A DNA stretch of 64,000 bases from Pelagibius sp965227505 (GTDB lineage: Bacteria; Pseudomonadota; Alphaproteobacteria; Kiloniellales; Kiloniellaceae). The stretch covers positions 4,898,001 through 4,962,000 of the forward strand of contig NZ_OZ245757.1 of NCBI RefSeq assembly GCF_965227505.1, read 5' to 3'. The position numbers and the translations under genes were made by a program. Positions within the stretch are counted from its first letter, which is position 1. Each line of letters starts with the position of its first letter. This document shows positions 53,258 through 61,268 of this stretch, one piece after another. The notes below the pieces were generated by a model. That model was not told where the DNA came from. It saw only the letters and a list, made by a program, of their open reading frames with translations, and made no database searches.

Positions 53258-54334
53258 GCTGTGACTACTGTTCCCCCGTCAACCTTGTCCGTTCCGGCGC
53301 TTTGGCTTGCTCGCCTCGCGGCGCTGAGCAATGGGCTGCGGTGGCGTGCCGGCCCACTGTTCTCACTCCAAGAACGATCAATCCCAAAGCTTCACTATAG
53401 TTGTTACGAATTCGCAAAGAGCCCGGGTTCAGGATGCCTGAAAACTCTTGGAAAAATTATCTTCGCTTCATTCGCAGAGGGTTAATAGCATACTTTGCCC
53501 GCAGGGCCAGTGGTTTGACTCGGACGGATTCATGACACTGTTCCATTGGCTTCGATCAGCCTTTGTTTCGGCGCTTTCCCGGCTTGGCCTCGTGTCGTCG
53601 CCTCAAGTTCAAGGACTATGGTCCTAGTTGGGCGCGTCTGATAAGGCCTGCACGGGACGCTGCGCCTGGAAACCCTATGGCCGCCTTCTGGGGGCGACTG
53701 TGCGAAATACCACAGTATTGGCCAGTAATGCGCACGGTCCGGTTGGCCGAAAGGCAAGTATTCCACTCCTGAGTTCATACGACCAGACGGGAAACTGAAA
53801 ATGTGGGTCGATGGCGTTGAGCCTGAGGTTCATGGCGAGTGCCCTTTTCCCGGCAAGCCCGCGCGATCAGGCGCTTAAGCGGGGGTGGAGCAGGGATGGG
53901 GACAGAGGGCGGGCGGGGGATCGAGGCCGTGATCGGCGCACCAGCCTCATGGTGGCCAGAGGGGGGCATACCTCCTTTGAGGTGGTGCCGGGGCGACAGT
54001 GACGGATTGACAGAATCCGGAACCGGGCCTTATCCGCATGCTGCCTGAAGGGTGTCGGCGGTGTTTGTCACCCCTACAGCCGGATTTGTACCTGATGACA
54101 GTTGGTTGGAATCTGATCCTGAGAACTTGCGGTAGTGACATGAAAGCCGGACTGTGGTTAAAATGTCACAGTGTGGCAGATCAGACGATCAATCGCCGAT
54201 TAACCCTGTTTGGGCTTGAGAGCGCTCGTTGACAGTCAAACTGGAAACAGGTTACAAGTCGCGAATATTTCGAGAATTGTTTGCCTTTCGTCCATCTCCG
54301 GACGGTGAGGTCCGACACGGGGGAGAGGTATTAG
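53258..54334. other. Divergent intergenic region between exporter and TolC-like genes
   Basis: About 1.08 kb without a gene I can support; the short open frames have no ribosome binding site or recognisable sequence. An AT-richer part at 53395-53530 lies upstream of the exporter gene. TTGACA at 54229-54234 lies upstream of the TolC-like gene, with a poor -10 (TTACAA, 54252-54257) after 17 nt. The region probably holds divergent promoters, and its length suggests regulation. Confidence 0.45.
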
Positions 54335-55741
54335 ATGCAAGGTTTTAAGTCGGGGGAAGCTAGCATGCGCTGGTCTCGCAGTGTGAGTTTGACGAGTTTC
54401 AAGGCGGCGCTCTTGGGTGGCGCCATGGCATTTCCGTTGGCGATCTCGGCGAATGCCATGTCGCTGCAGGAAGCCGTAGAGCAGGCGATTGCCACAAATC
54501 CGGATATTGGCGTTGTCGCCAGCAATCGTGAAGCGGTCGATCAGGAGTTGCGCCAGGCGCGCGGACTGTACCTGCCGCAGATCGACTTTGCGGCCGGCAT
54601 CGGTATCGAGAATTTCAATGATTCTACCTCCCGGGCCAATAACAACGGCGGCACCGAGACGACGAACCGGCGGGAGACCTCGCTGACGCTTCAGCAGCGG
54701 CTGTTCGATGGTTTCGAAGCCGGAGCGACGGTTGAGCGCGAGCAGGCGCGTGTCGAGTCCGCGGCCAATCGGGTTTTTGAAAACTCCGCGGTTCTGGCGC
54801 TGGACGCGATCGGCGCCTACCTCGAGGTGCTGCGCCAGCGCGATCTGGTGAAGCTGGCCGAGGAAAACGTTGCTTATCACCAGCAGGTGCTTGCCGCACA
54901 GCGTGAGCGGCTGCGTGGCGGCGGCGGCAGTGAAGCCGACGTGAACCAAACCGAGGCGCGTACCGCCCGGGCGGACAACACCCTGATTGAAACCCTGAAC
55001 GATCTGCGGGACGCCGAGGCGATTTTCACCCGGATCGTCGGGTCCTTCCCGGGCAACGATCTCACCTATCCGGAGTTCCCTGGCGGTTCACTGCCCGAGA
55101 ACCTGGACGATGCGGTCCAGCTGGCCGTTCGCAACAACAACACCACCAAGATTTTCGAGGCCGACGTACGCACGGCGGAAGCCGAGGTCGAGCTGTCCGA
55201 GGTCCCGTTCTATCCAGCCATCTCGCTGGAAGCTCAGTCCGAGTACAACGACGGCACCTCAGCGTTGGACACGTACGAATTCAACAACCAGCTCATGGTA
55301 CGCGTACGCTGGAACCTGTTCCGCGGTGGCATCGACCGGGCAGCCCGCCAGGAGGCGCTTTTCCGCCTGACGGAGAGCAAGAACCGGCGTTTCCAGTCGG
55401 TGTTGGAATCTCAGCAGGAAATGCGGACTTCCTGGTTCGCGTTGGAAGCGGCCCGCGACAGCATCGAGGCGCTGGAAACAGCCCGCGACTTCAACCGCTC
55501 GACACTGGATGCGTACGAGCAGCAGTTTGAGGTTGCGCAGCGGACCCTGCTGGACGTTCTTGACGCCGAAAACGAACTCTTCGTCTCGGAAGGCCAGTTG
55601 GTGACGGCTCAGACCAACGAGCAGCTCGCGTCTTACCGTGTTCTGGGTGTTGGCGGCGTGCTGTTGGAGACCCTGGGCGTCTCAGCGCCTGAGCAGGCGG
55701 TCGTCGAGCAGAAGTCCTGGGCCGAGGGCCTCGTCGACTAG
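54335..55741 (+). CDS. TolC/LapE-family outer-membrane channel of type I secretion
   Basis: A 468-aa outer-membrane efflux protein. A signal peptide ends near residue 41 (ISANA), and the mature part starts MSLQEAVEQAIATNPDI, the classic TolC opening. Two repeated coiled-coil/β-strand halves follow, with the family-typical EAGATVEREQARVESAA, GSEADVNQTEARTARADNTLIE and FEVAQRTLLDVLDAENELFVSE segments. Length fits the family. GGGAGAGG at 54321-54328 supports the ATG at 54335; ATG 54365 is also possible. The gene is divergent from the ABC exporter gene, about 1.1 kb away, and ends in a strong terminator. It completes the type I secretion machinery for the adhesins. Confidence 0.95.
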   Translation: MQGFKSGEASMRWSRSVSLTSFKAALLGGAMAFPLAISANAMSLQEAVEQAIATNPDIGVVASNREAVDQELRQARGLYLPQIDFAAGIGIENFNDSTSRANNNGGTETTNRRETSLTLQQRLFDGFEAGATVEREQARVESAANRVFENSAVLALDAIGAYLEVLRQRDLVKLAEENVAYHQQVLAAQRERLRGGGGSEADVNQTEARTARADNTLIETLNDLRDAEAIFTRIVGSFPGNDLTYPEFPGGSLPENLDDAVQLAVRNNNTTKIFEADVRTAEAEVELSEVPFYPAISLEAQSEYNDGTSALDTYEFNNQLMVRVRWNLFRGGIDRAARQEALFRLTESKNRRFQSVLESQQEMRTSWFALEAARDSIEALETARDFNRSTLDAYEQQFEVAQRTLLDVLDAENELFVSEGQLVTAQTNEQLASYRVLGVGGVLLETLGVSAPEQAVVEQKSWAEGLVD

Positions 55742-55787
55742 AAGCCCGGCACCCGTCGCGTTGCGGCGGGACGCGCCACAAGAGGTA

Positions 55788-55820
55788 CGGCCCCTCCAGA
55801 TGGAGGGGCCGTTTCTTTTT
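55788..55820 (+). terminator. Rho-independent terminator after the TolC-like gene
   Basis: A perfect 10-bp stem CGGCCCCTCC (55788-55797) with GGAGGGGCCG (55802-55811), 4-nt loop, then TTTCTTTTT. Confidence 0.95.
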
Positions 55821-56028
55821 GGGCGCCCAGGCCCTGGGCCGCTGACTGCACCAATCGGCGCAGCCTGTTCAGTGGTGGACCGCTCTCGGGCCTGGTGCAG
55901 ACCGAATATAGGTATTTTATCCTAGAACTGCCGCCTTCGCGGGCCGGAATGGTTGTCCTTTGTCTGCGGAAGATCTATTTTGGTTGGTCAGAAGTACGGA
56001 AACTGGGCCAAAGGGCGGCCTTTGCGGG

Positions 56029-56433
56029 ATGGACGACAACAAGTCAGCTGTGGATCTGCCACAGGCTCCGGTCAGCGCCGAGGAAGCGCCTGAGCAGAGC
56101 TTGGTGCTGGACGTCGACCAGGATCGTCTGCCGCTGGTGATCGTGGAGCCTGGTGCGCCGTCGCCGGCAGACGACCTGAGCGCCGACTCCGTCTTGCTGG
56201 AGCTCGACGACCTGCTGCCCGACCCGGACGGAGAGGTGGTGCTGTTCACAGGCGAGGACGTGGCTGTGAACATTCTGACCTCGGAGACCATCACCCAGTT
56301 TGGCGTTGCAGAGGAGCACGTCACCGCAACCGGGGTCGATGTCACGGGTCTCAACTTCTACAGCTTCGAAGGCGGGCTGACAGTCTACAGCGCTAGCGAC
56401 GTGCTGATCATCAACGACCCCAACATCACCTGA
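56029..56433 (+). CDS. Small acidic protein of unknown function
   Basis: A 134-aa protein starting MDDNKSAVDLPQ. It is strongly acidic, rich in Asp, Glu, Val and Leu, with a single Lys and no Cys after the start. It has no signal peptide or membrane segment. The second half (VVLFTGEDVAVNILTSE to FEGGLTVYSASDVLIIN) reads as alternating β-strands. The composition resembles the adhesins in this window, and the end LTVYSASDVLII resembles short C-termini of type I secreted proteins, but no RTX motif is present. An upstream start at 55960 exists in the same frame; 56029 is preferred because the protein quality changes there. It lies just after the TolC terminator, so it has its own promoter. Function unknown. 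Confidence 0.6.
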   Translation: MDDNKSAVDLPQAPVSAEEAPEQSLVLDVDQDRLPLVIVEPGAPSPADDLSADSVLLELDDLLPDPDGEVVLFTGEDVAVNILTSETITQFGVAEEHVTATGVDVTGLNFYSFEGGLTVYSASDVLIINDPNIT

Positions 56434-56508
56434 CTTAGCCGTTGTTCCGCTGCCGGGACCGCGTGGCCGCTGTTTTCCGTTCCACGGCCAGGTAAGCCCG
56501 CGGGGCCT

Positions 56509-57219
56509 TCAGTCCTGAGAAGCCCTCAGCGGCGGCGCGGGTGCCGCCCCGGGCATTCCCGGACGCTTGGCCTGGGTTGACAGCCACATCACCGCATAGA
56601 ATTCCTGGTAGGTCTGGGACCGCAGGGCCAGGATCGTCGCCTGCGCGGCGTTCACCCGCCCCGGGGCCACATAGAGCAGCTTGGCGTCGGTCTTCGCCTC
56701 GCGGCCGCTGATCATGTCTTGCCAGACCTCGGTCAGCGACCGGCGGGTCCGGACCTGAACCAGACTGGTCAGCTCCGCGCCGATGACCGCGACGTCCATC
56801 GGCCCCAACCACTCACCGAAGGCGCTGTTGTAGGCGATCACCGTGCGATACCGGGAAAGAATGAGGCCAGGGTTCGGACAGTTGGTCACGACGTCGAGCA
56901 GGCCGTGGTGGGTCGGTCCCAGGGTTTCCCGCGCCAGCGCCTGCTCACCCTCGAGCATGCAGAAGACCCGCAGATAGGATGAGAAGTTGGGCCCCTCATA
57001 GCCCTCGGCCAGCTCCGCGACGAAGCGGCCCAGGCGCAGACGGTTGCGCTCCGCCAGAACCTCCAGGGTCTGCCAGTAGATCGGTTCCAGCCGGACCGAG
57101 TAGCGCTTGTTACGGTACTGGACGATGCGCGGCTTGGGGGCCTGGTTGCCGAAGGTCTTGGGTGCGGGGATCTGCAAGGTTTCGGTCTGGTTGGTCTCAG
57201 AACATGGCTGAGCACTCAT
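56509..57219 (-). CDS. Ribbon-helix-helix/PAS-like putative regulator
   Basis: A protein of about 236 aa. After a short variable N-terminus, residues about 30-90 (RIVQYRNKRYSVRLEPIYWQ onward to a helix LRLGRFVAELAEGY) look like an alphaproteobacterial ribbon-helix-helix domain, a DNA-binding fold. Residues about 100-215 (HHGLLDVVTNCPNPGLIL, YNSAFGEWLG, QATILALRSQ) resemble a PAS-like sensor domain. The C-terminus is Pro/Ala-rich. ATG at 57219 is preferred; ATG 57243 lies in the same frame. It is expected to be cytosolic. It could regulate genes nearby, such as the adhesin system or the acidic protein at 56029, but nothing in the sequence shows a target. Confidence 0.65.
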   Translation of the reverse strand: MSAQPCSETNQTETLQIPAPKTFGNQAPKPRIVQYRNKRYSVRLEPIYWQTLEVLAERNRLRLGRFVAELAEGYEGPNFSSYLRVFCMLEGEQALARETLGPTHHGLLDVVTNCPNPGLILSRYRTVIAYNSAFGEWLGPMDVAVIGAELTSLVQVRTRRSLTEVWQDMISGREAKTDAKLLYVAPGRVNAAQATILALRSQTYQEFYAVMWLSTQAKRPGMPGAAPAPPLRASQD

Positions 57220-57397
57220 ACATAAATATGGGCCAATCCGCAAGCCGGCGCGGCGTTCATGGGGGTGTTCATGCGGGCGTTCGAGAGCACCACCGGATAC
57301 GGGGCCGGCAGTCTCTCACCGGCAGTCTGTCACCGGCGGTCTCTCAGAAGTGGAAAGGTGAAGCGTTCGGAAAGGTTCCGCCTGCGGTCGGCACCCT

Positions 57398-57742
57398 TCA
57401 GGGCAGCATGATGTCCTCGTGCTCGGCCACGATACCGCTCAGATCGGAGAGTTTGCTGCGCAGTTTGTAGCGTCGCGCCAGCTTGTCCTGGGCGGCAGCC
57501 GGCAGGTCGGTGAGCATGAAGACCCTTTTGTCGATCAGGACAGCGATGATGTCCTCGATGACGCGGATGAACTCGAGGTCAGAGGCTTCCAGTTCCTCGC
57601 GGATTCTCGTTTGCCCGAGACCGTCGCTGAGAAAGGACACCAGTTCCGGATCGTCGAGAGCGACCTGCTCGTAGGCCATCTCGGTCTCGCGTTCCTGGAC
57701 TTCGGTGATCTGTCCGTGATCGTCTCGCGCCACGTAGGGCAT
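57398..57742 (-). CDS. Conserved-looking hypothetical protein, 114 aa
   Basis: A small cytosolic protein beginning MPYVARDDHGQITEVQERE and continuing mostly as α-helix. Key stretches are DDPELVSFLSD, ASDLEFIRVIEDIIAVLIDKRVFMLTDLP and AAQDKLARRYKLRSKL. The opening PYVARDDHGQI resembles the start of small helical proteins common in alphaproteobacteria; I cannot assign a function. No signal peptide or metal site is visible. It is divergent from the methylcrotonyl-CoA carboxylase operon, sharing a 170-bp promoter region with it, and a regulatory link is possible but not shown. Confidence 0.7.
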   Translation of the reverse strand: MPYVARDDHGQITEVQERETEMAYEQVALDDPELVSFLSDGLGQTRIREELEASDLEFIRVIEDIIAVLIDKRVFMLTDLPAAAQDKLARRYKLRSKLSDLSGIVAEHEDIMLP

Positions 57743-57911
57743 GGCCGTGCTCCTTCCTCTGCGCGCTAGGCTATTCAGCCAGTGGTTAACATTGGGTAAG
57801 CAATGGCGCCGGAGGACAGCGAAAGGCCTAAGATTCCTTGCTTTTTGCTTGCCGAGGTCCGCACATTGGCGAAACTACGTTCATCCTGCCACAGGCCGAT
57901 TCGCCCGAGCC

Positions 57912-59519
57912 ATGCCGCTCATCGTCAGCAAAGCCAACACCAGGGACCCTGAGTTCGCGGAGAACCAGCGGATTAACCGGCAACTCGTCGCCGATCTGCG
58001 CGCCGAGGTCGAAAAGATCAAAGGCGGCGGCGGCGAGCGCGCCCGCGTGCGTCATCTGGAACGGGGAAAGCTCCTGCCGCGCGAGCGGGTGCGCTGCCTT
58101 CTGGACAGCGGCTCGCCTTTCCTCGAGCTTTCGCAACTGGCCGCCCACGACCTGTATGACGGCGAGGTGCCGGCCGCCGGGTTGATTACCGGCATTGGCC
58201 GCGTGTCGGGACGCGAGTGCCTGATCGTAGCCAACGACGCCACTGTCAAGGGCGGGACTTACTATCCGCTCACCGTAAAGAAACACCTCCGTGCGCAGGA
58301 GATCGCCGAACAGAACCACTTGCCGTGCATCTATCTTGTCGATTCCGGCGGCGCCAACCTGCCCAATCAGGACCAGGTGTTTCCGGACCGCGATCACTTC
58401 GGCCGGATCTTCTTCAACCAGGCCAACATGTCGGCCAAAGGGATACCCCAGATCGCGGCGGTCATGGGCTCCTGCACCGCGGGGGGCGCCTATGTTCCGG
58501 CGATGGCGGACGAGAGCATCATCGTGAAAGGGCAGGGCACCATCTTCCTGGGAGGACCACCGCTGGTGAAAGCGGCGACCGGCGAAGTCGTCTCGGCGGA
58601 GGAACTCGGCGGAGCCGAGGTGCACACCCGGACCTCGGGCGTTACCGATCACTACGCCGAGAACGACAGCCACGCCCTGGCGATCGCGCGCCGGATCGTG
58701 GCGACCCTGAACCGTCCGAAGTCGCAGCCGCTTGAGGTGCTGGAATCGCGCGAGCCGCACTACGACCCGGCCGAACTCTATGGTCTCGTCCCGCCCGACC
58801 TCCGCCAGCCTTATGATGTACGCGAGGTGATCGCCCGTCTGGTCGATGCCAGCGAGTTTGACGAGTTCAAAGCCCTTTACGGCCAAAGCCTGGTGTGCGG
58901 CTTCGCCCATATCTGCGGCTACCCTGTCGGCATTCTTGCCAACAACGGAATTCTGTTTTCGGAATCCGCCCTGAAGGGGGCGCATTTCATCGAACTCTGC
59001 ACCCAACGCGGCATCCCGCTGGTGTTCCTGCAGAACATCACCGGCTTCATGGTCGGAAAGAAGTACGAGGCCGGGGGCATCGCCAAGGACGGCGCGAAGC
59101 TTGTGACCGCCGTCGCTTGTGCGAAGGTGCCGAAGTTCACGGTCATTCTGGGGGGCAGCTTCGGTGCCGGAAACTACGGCATGTGCGGGCGCGCCTACGG
59201 CCCCCGTTTCCTTTGGATGTGGCCGAACGCGAGGATCTCCGTCATGGGGGGCGAGCAGGCCGCGACGGTTATGGCAACGCTGCGCCGCGATGCGGTTGAG
59301 GCAAAGGGCCAGTCCTGGAGCGAGGCGGACGAAGAAGCCTACAAAGCGCCGATCCGCGACCAGTACGAACTCCAGGGCCATCCCTACTATGCGACGGCCC
59401 GCCTTTGGGACGACGGGATCATCGACCCGCTCGACACGCGCATGGCCCTCGGGCTGGGCATTTCGGCTGCGCTGAATGCGCCGCCTGAGCCGACGCGCTT
59501 TGGCGTCTTCAGGATGTGA
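57912..59519 (+). CDS. liuB: Methylcrotonyl-CoA carboxylase, carboxyltransferase (beta) subunit
   Basis: A 535-aa biotin-dependent carboxyltransferase acting on 3-methylcrotonyl-CoA in leucine and isovalerate breakdown. Family features are clear: GGGERARVRHLERGKLLPRERV near the start, VKGGTYYPLTVKKHLRAQEIA, the oxyanion-type loops MGSCTAGGAYVPAM and GGSFGAGNYGMCGRAYGPRF, and MGGEQAATVMATL near the C-terminus. VDSGGANLPNQDQVFPDRDHFG is typical for MCC and not propionyl-CoA carboxylase. The open frame extends upstream to 57741, but the ATG at 57912 gives the standard length and start. The next gene follows after 4 nt. The alpha subunit gene begins at 63008 in the same run, separated by three genes. 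Confidence 0.94.
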   Translation: MPLIVSKANTRDPEFAENQRINRQLVADLRAEVEKIKGGGGERARVRHLERGKLLPRERVRCLLDSGSPFLELSQLAAHDLYDGEVPAAGLITGIGRVSGRECLIVANDATVKGGTYYPLTVKKHLRAQEIAEQNHLPCIYLVDSGGANLPNQDQVFPDRDHFGRIFFNQANMSAKGIPQIAAVMGSCTAGGAYVPAMADESIIVKGQGTIFLGGPPLVKAATGEVVSAEELGGAEVHTRTSGVTDHYAENDSHALAIARRIVATLNRPKSQPLEVLESREPHYDPAELYGLVPPDLRQPYDVREVIARLVDASEFDEFKALYGQSLVCGFAHICGYPVGILANNGILFSESALKGAHFIELCTQRGIPLVFLQNITGFMVGKKYEAGGIAKDGAKLVTAVACAKVPKFTVILGGSFGAGNYGMCGRAYGPRFLWMWPNARISVMGGEQAATVMATLRRDAVEAKGQSWSEADEEAYKAPIRDQYELQGHPYYATARLWDDGIIDPLDTRMALGLGISAALNAPPEPTRFGVFRM

Positions 59520-59523
59520 GGCG

Positions 59524-60312
59524 ATGACGGCACCCTTTTTCGTCGAGGAGATCGACAGCCGCGGGGTGGCGCGGATCACGCTGACCCGTGCCGATCAGCA
59601 CAACGTGTTCAACGACGTGCTGATCGGGGAGCTGACCACCGCCCTTGCGGGGCTGGAACAGGACGGGCGCGTTAGGCTGGTGATCCTGGCCGCCCAGGGG
59701 CGCAGCTTCTCGGCCGGGGCCGATCTCAACTGGATGAAGGCGATGGCCGGCTACTCCGAGGCGGAGAACCGGGACGATGCCTTGCGCCTGGCCAAGCTGA
59801 TGCAGACGCTGAACCGGCTTTCGAAGCCGACCCTGGCGCTGGTGCAGGGGCCGGCCTATGGCGGTGGCGTTGGCCTCGCGGCCTGCTGTGATATTGTGGT
59901 CGCTGCCGAGGCCGCAACCTTCTGCCTCTCCGAGGTGAAGCTGGGCCTGATTCCGGCTGTGATCAGCCCCTATGTCATAGCGGCCATCGGCGAGGCGGCG
60001 GCGCGCCGCTATTTCCTGACGGCCGAAGTCTTCTCGGCCTGGGAGGCCCAGCGCCTGGGGCTGGTTCACGAGGTTGTCGAGGCCGGCGCCCTGGAGCAGA
60101 CAGGGCGACAGCTCGCTGCAAAGCTGCTGGACGGCGGGCCCATGGCCCAGGCGGCTGCGAAGGATCTTGTTTTCACGGTGACAGAGGCGAGGGACGACAG
60201 GCTGATCGACGATACCGCGGAGCGGATTGCCGCGGTGCGCGCCTCGGCGGAGGGCCGCGAAGGCGTCGCGGCCTTCCTGGAAAAGCGAAAGCCTGACTGG
60301 CGAGGGGACTGA
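59524..60312 (+). CDS. liuC: Enoyl-CoA hydratase family, probable methylglutaconyl-CoA hydratase
   Basis: A 262-aa crotonase-fold enzyme. It would hydrate 3-methylglutaconyl-CoA, the product of the carboxylase encoded next to it, to HMG-CoA in leucine catabolism. Seen: the first oxyanion loop SFSAGADLNWMKAMA (the LNWM form is typical of this subfamily), VQGPAYGGGVGLAACCDIVVAA with the second oxyanion Gly, and SEVKLGLIPAVISPYV with the catalytic Glu. ATG at 59524 sits 4 nt after the liuB stop and gives the expected N-terminus; the frame is open upstream only because of the overlap. It is translationally close to liuB and to the K+ channel gene, which starts 8 nt later. Cytosolic. Confidence 0.9.
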   Translation: MTAPFFVEEIDSRGVARITLTRADQHNVFNDVLIGELTTALAGLEQDGRVRLVILAAQGRSFSAGADLNWMKAMAGYSEAENRDDALRLAKLMQTLNRLSKPTLALVQGPAYGGGVGLAACCDIVVAAEAATFCLSEVKLGLIPAVISPYVIAAIGEAAARRYFLTAEVFSAWEAQRLGLVHEVVEAGALEQTGRQLAAKLLDGGPMAQAAAKDLVFTVTEARDDRLIDDTAERIAAVRASAEGREGVAAFLEKRKPDWRGD

Positions 60313-60320
60313 AGCGGACG

Positions 60321-61241
60321 ATGAAGAAGCCTGACCGCTATTGGTTGCCGGGCTTGGTTCTGACGCTCGGCCTCTACGTCCTGGTCTCGCTTTCGGTCTC
60401 AGAGACGGTCGACTTCTTCTTCCTGGTCATGCTCGGAACCCTGGTGTTCTGCGTGACGCTGTTTTATCGCCTCTTTCCCGGCAGCTACTTCACGACCATC
60501 GCCTTGGCGAACTTTCTGTCGGTCTATGCCTGCCTCTTTATCTTCTTCGTCGAGGCCAACTTCGGCGCGGCGGCCGATTGGGTGGTGCGGGTTTCCTTCG
60601 CCCTGCCGATACTCACATTCATGGCCGGGGTCTGGCTGCGCAGGGGCGCCATTCACCGCCTCGTGAACCATGAAGTCGACACCCGCATCCACTATGCGCC
60701 GCGCGTCTTCCTATGGCTCCTGCCGGTCATGGTGGTGGGGCTGGCGACTTTCCTGGTGCCGCACCAGGGCTTCAGCGCCCAGACCGTAGGGCTGCTGCTG
60801 CTCGCCAGCATGGGGCTGATTGCGGTCACGGTGATGGCCGTGTGCCGCGACGTCACCGCCTTTCTGCTTGAAACCGGGCTGCTGTTCGAAGACTTTTTCG
60901 CCCGCGCCAGCGCCCTCATGGCGCCGACCCTGGCTTTCTTCACCTACTATTCCTTTGTCGTCATCGTTTTTGCCGGAGTCTATCGGCTCGTCGGGCGTAT
61001 CATCCCCGGCGATCATTTCATGCTGGCCGGAGAGCCGAGAACGATCAGTTTCATGGAAAGCCTCTACTTCTCGATCATCACGCTGAGTACCGTGGGATAC
61101 GGCGACCTCGTGCCCGCAAGCCTGCTGGTGCGCGCCATCGCATCGCTGCAGATCGTGATCGGGGTATGGCTGATCATCTTCGGCTTTTCGGAAGTGCTGA
61201 GGTACACGCGCGAGCACCCGGCGCAGGGCCGCCGCGGCTAG
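60321..61241 (+). CDS. Two-pore-type potassium channel (Ion_trans_2)
   Basis: A 306-aa inner-membrane protein with about seven to eight hydrophobic segments. The last part carries the K+ selectivity filter STVGYGDLVP (about residue 255-264), preceded by a pore helix (ESLYFSIITL) and followed by the inner helix (IASLQIVIGVWLIIFGF). The five or six hydrophobic segments before the pore form a membrane domain without charged S4-like residues, so it is not evidently voltage-gated. No cytosolic RCK domain follows; the next gene, a Kef-type antiporter, has one. The gene sits tightly between liuC (8 nt) and the antiporter (27 nt), so it is co-transcribed with leucine-breakdown genes, which is unexpected. 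Confidence 0.87.
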   Translation: MKKPDRYWLPGLVLTLGLYVLVSLSVSETVDFFFLVMLGTLVFCVTLFYRLFPGSYFTTIALANFLSVYACLFIFFVEANFGAAADWVVRVSFALPILTFMAGVWLRRGAIHRLVNHEVDTRIHYAPRVFLWLLPVMVVGLATFLVPHQGFSAQTVGLLLLASMGLIAVTVMAVCRDVTAFLLETGLLFEDFFARASALMAPTLAFFTYYSFVVIVFAGVYRLVGRIIPGDHFMLAGEPRTISFMESLYFSIITLSTVGYGDLVPASLLVRAIASLQIVIGVWLIIFGFSEVLRYTREHPAQGRRG

Positions 61242-61268
61242 CGCTGGGTTCAGGAACAGGCCGGCAGG

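Noticed and set aside
51749..53485. Long + strand open frame opposite the ABC exporter, and similar ones at 46790-48037 and 48988-50610
   Set aside because: Antisense shadows; the minus-strand genes carry clear family motifs throughout.
57741..57911. Upstream in-frame extension of methylcrotonyl-CoA carboxylase beta
   Set aside because: The extra 57 residues are not part of the family; ATG 57912 gives the normal length.
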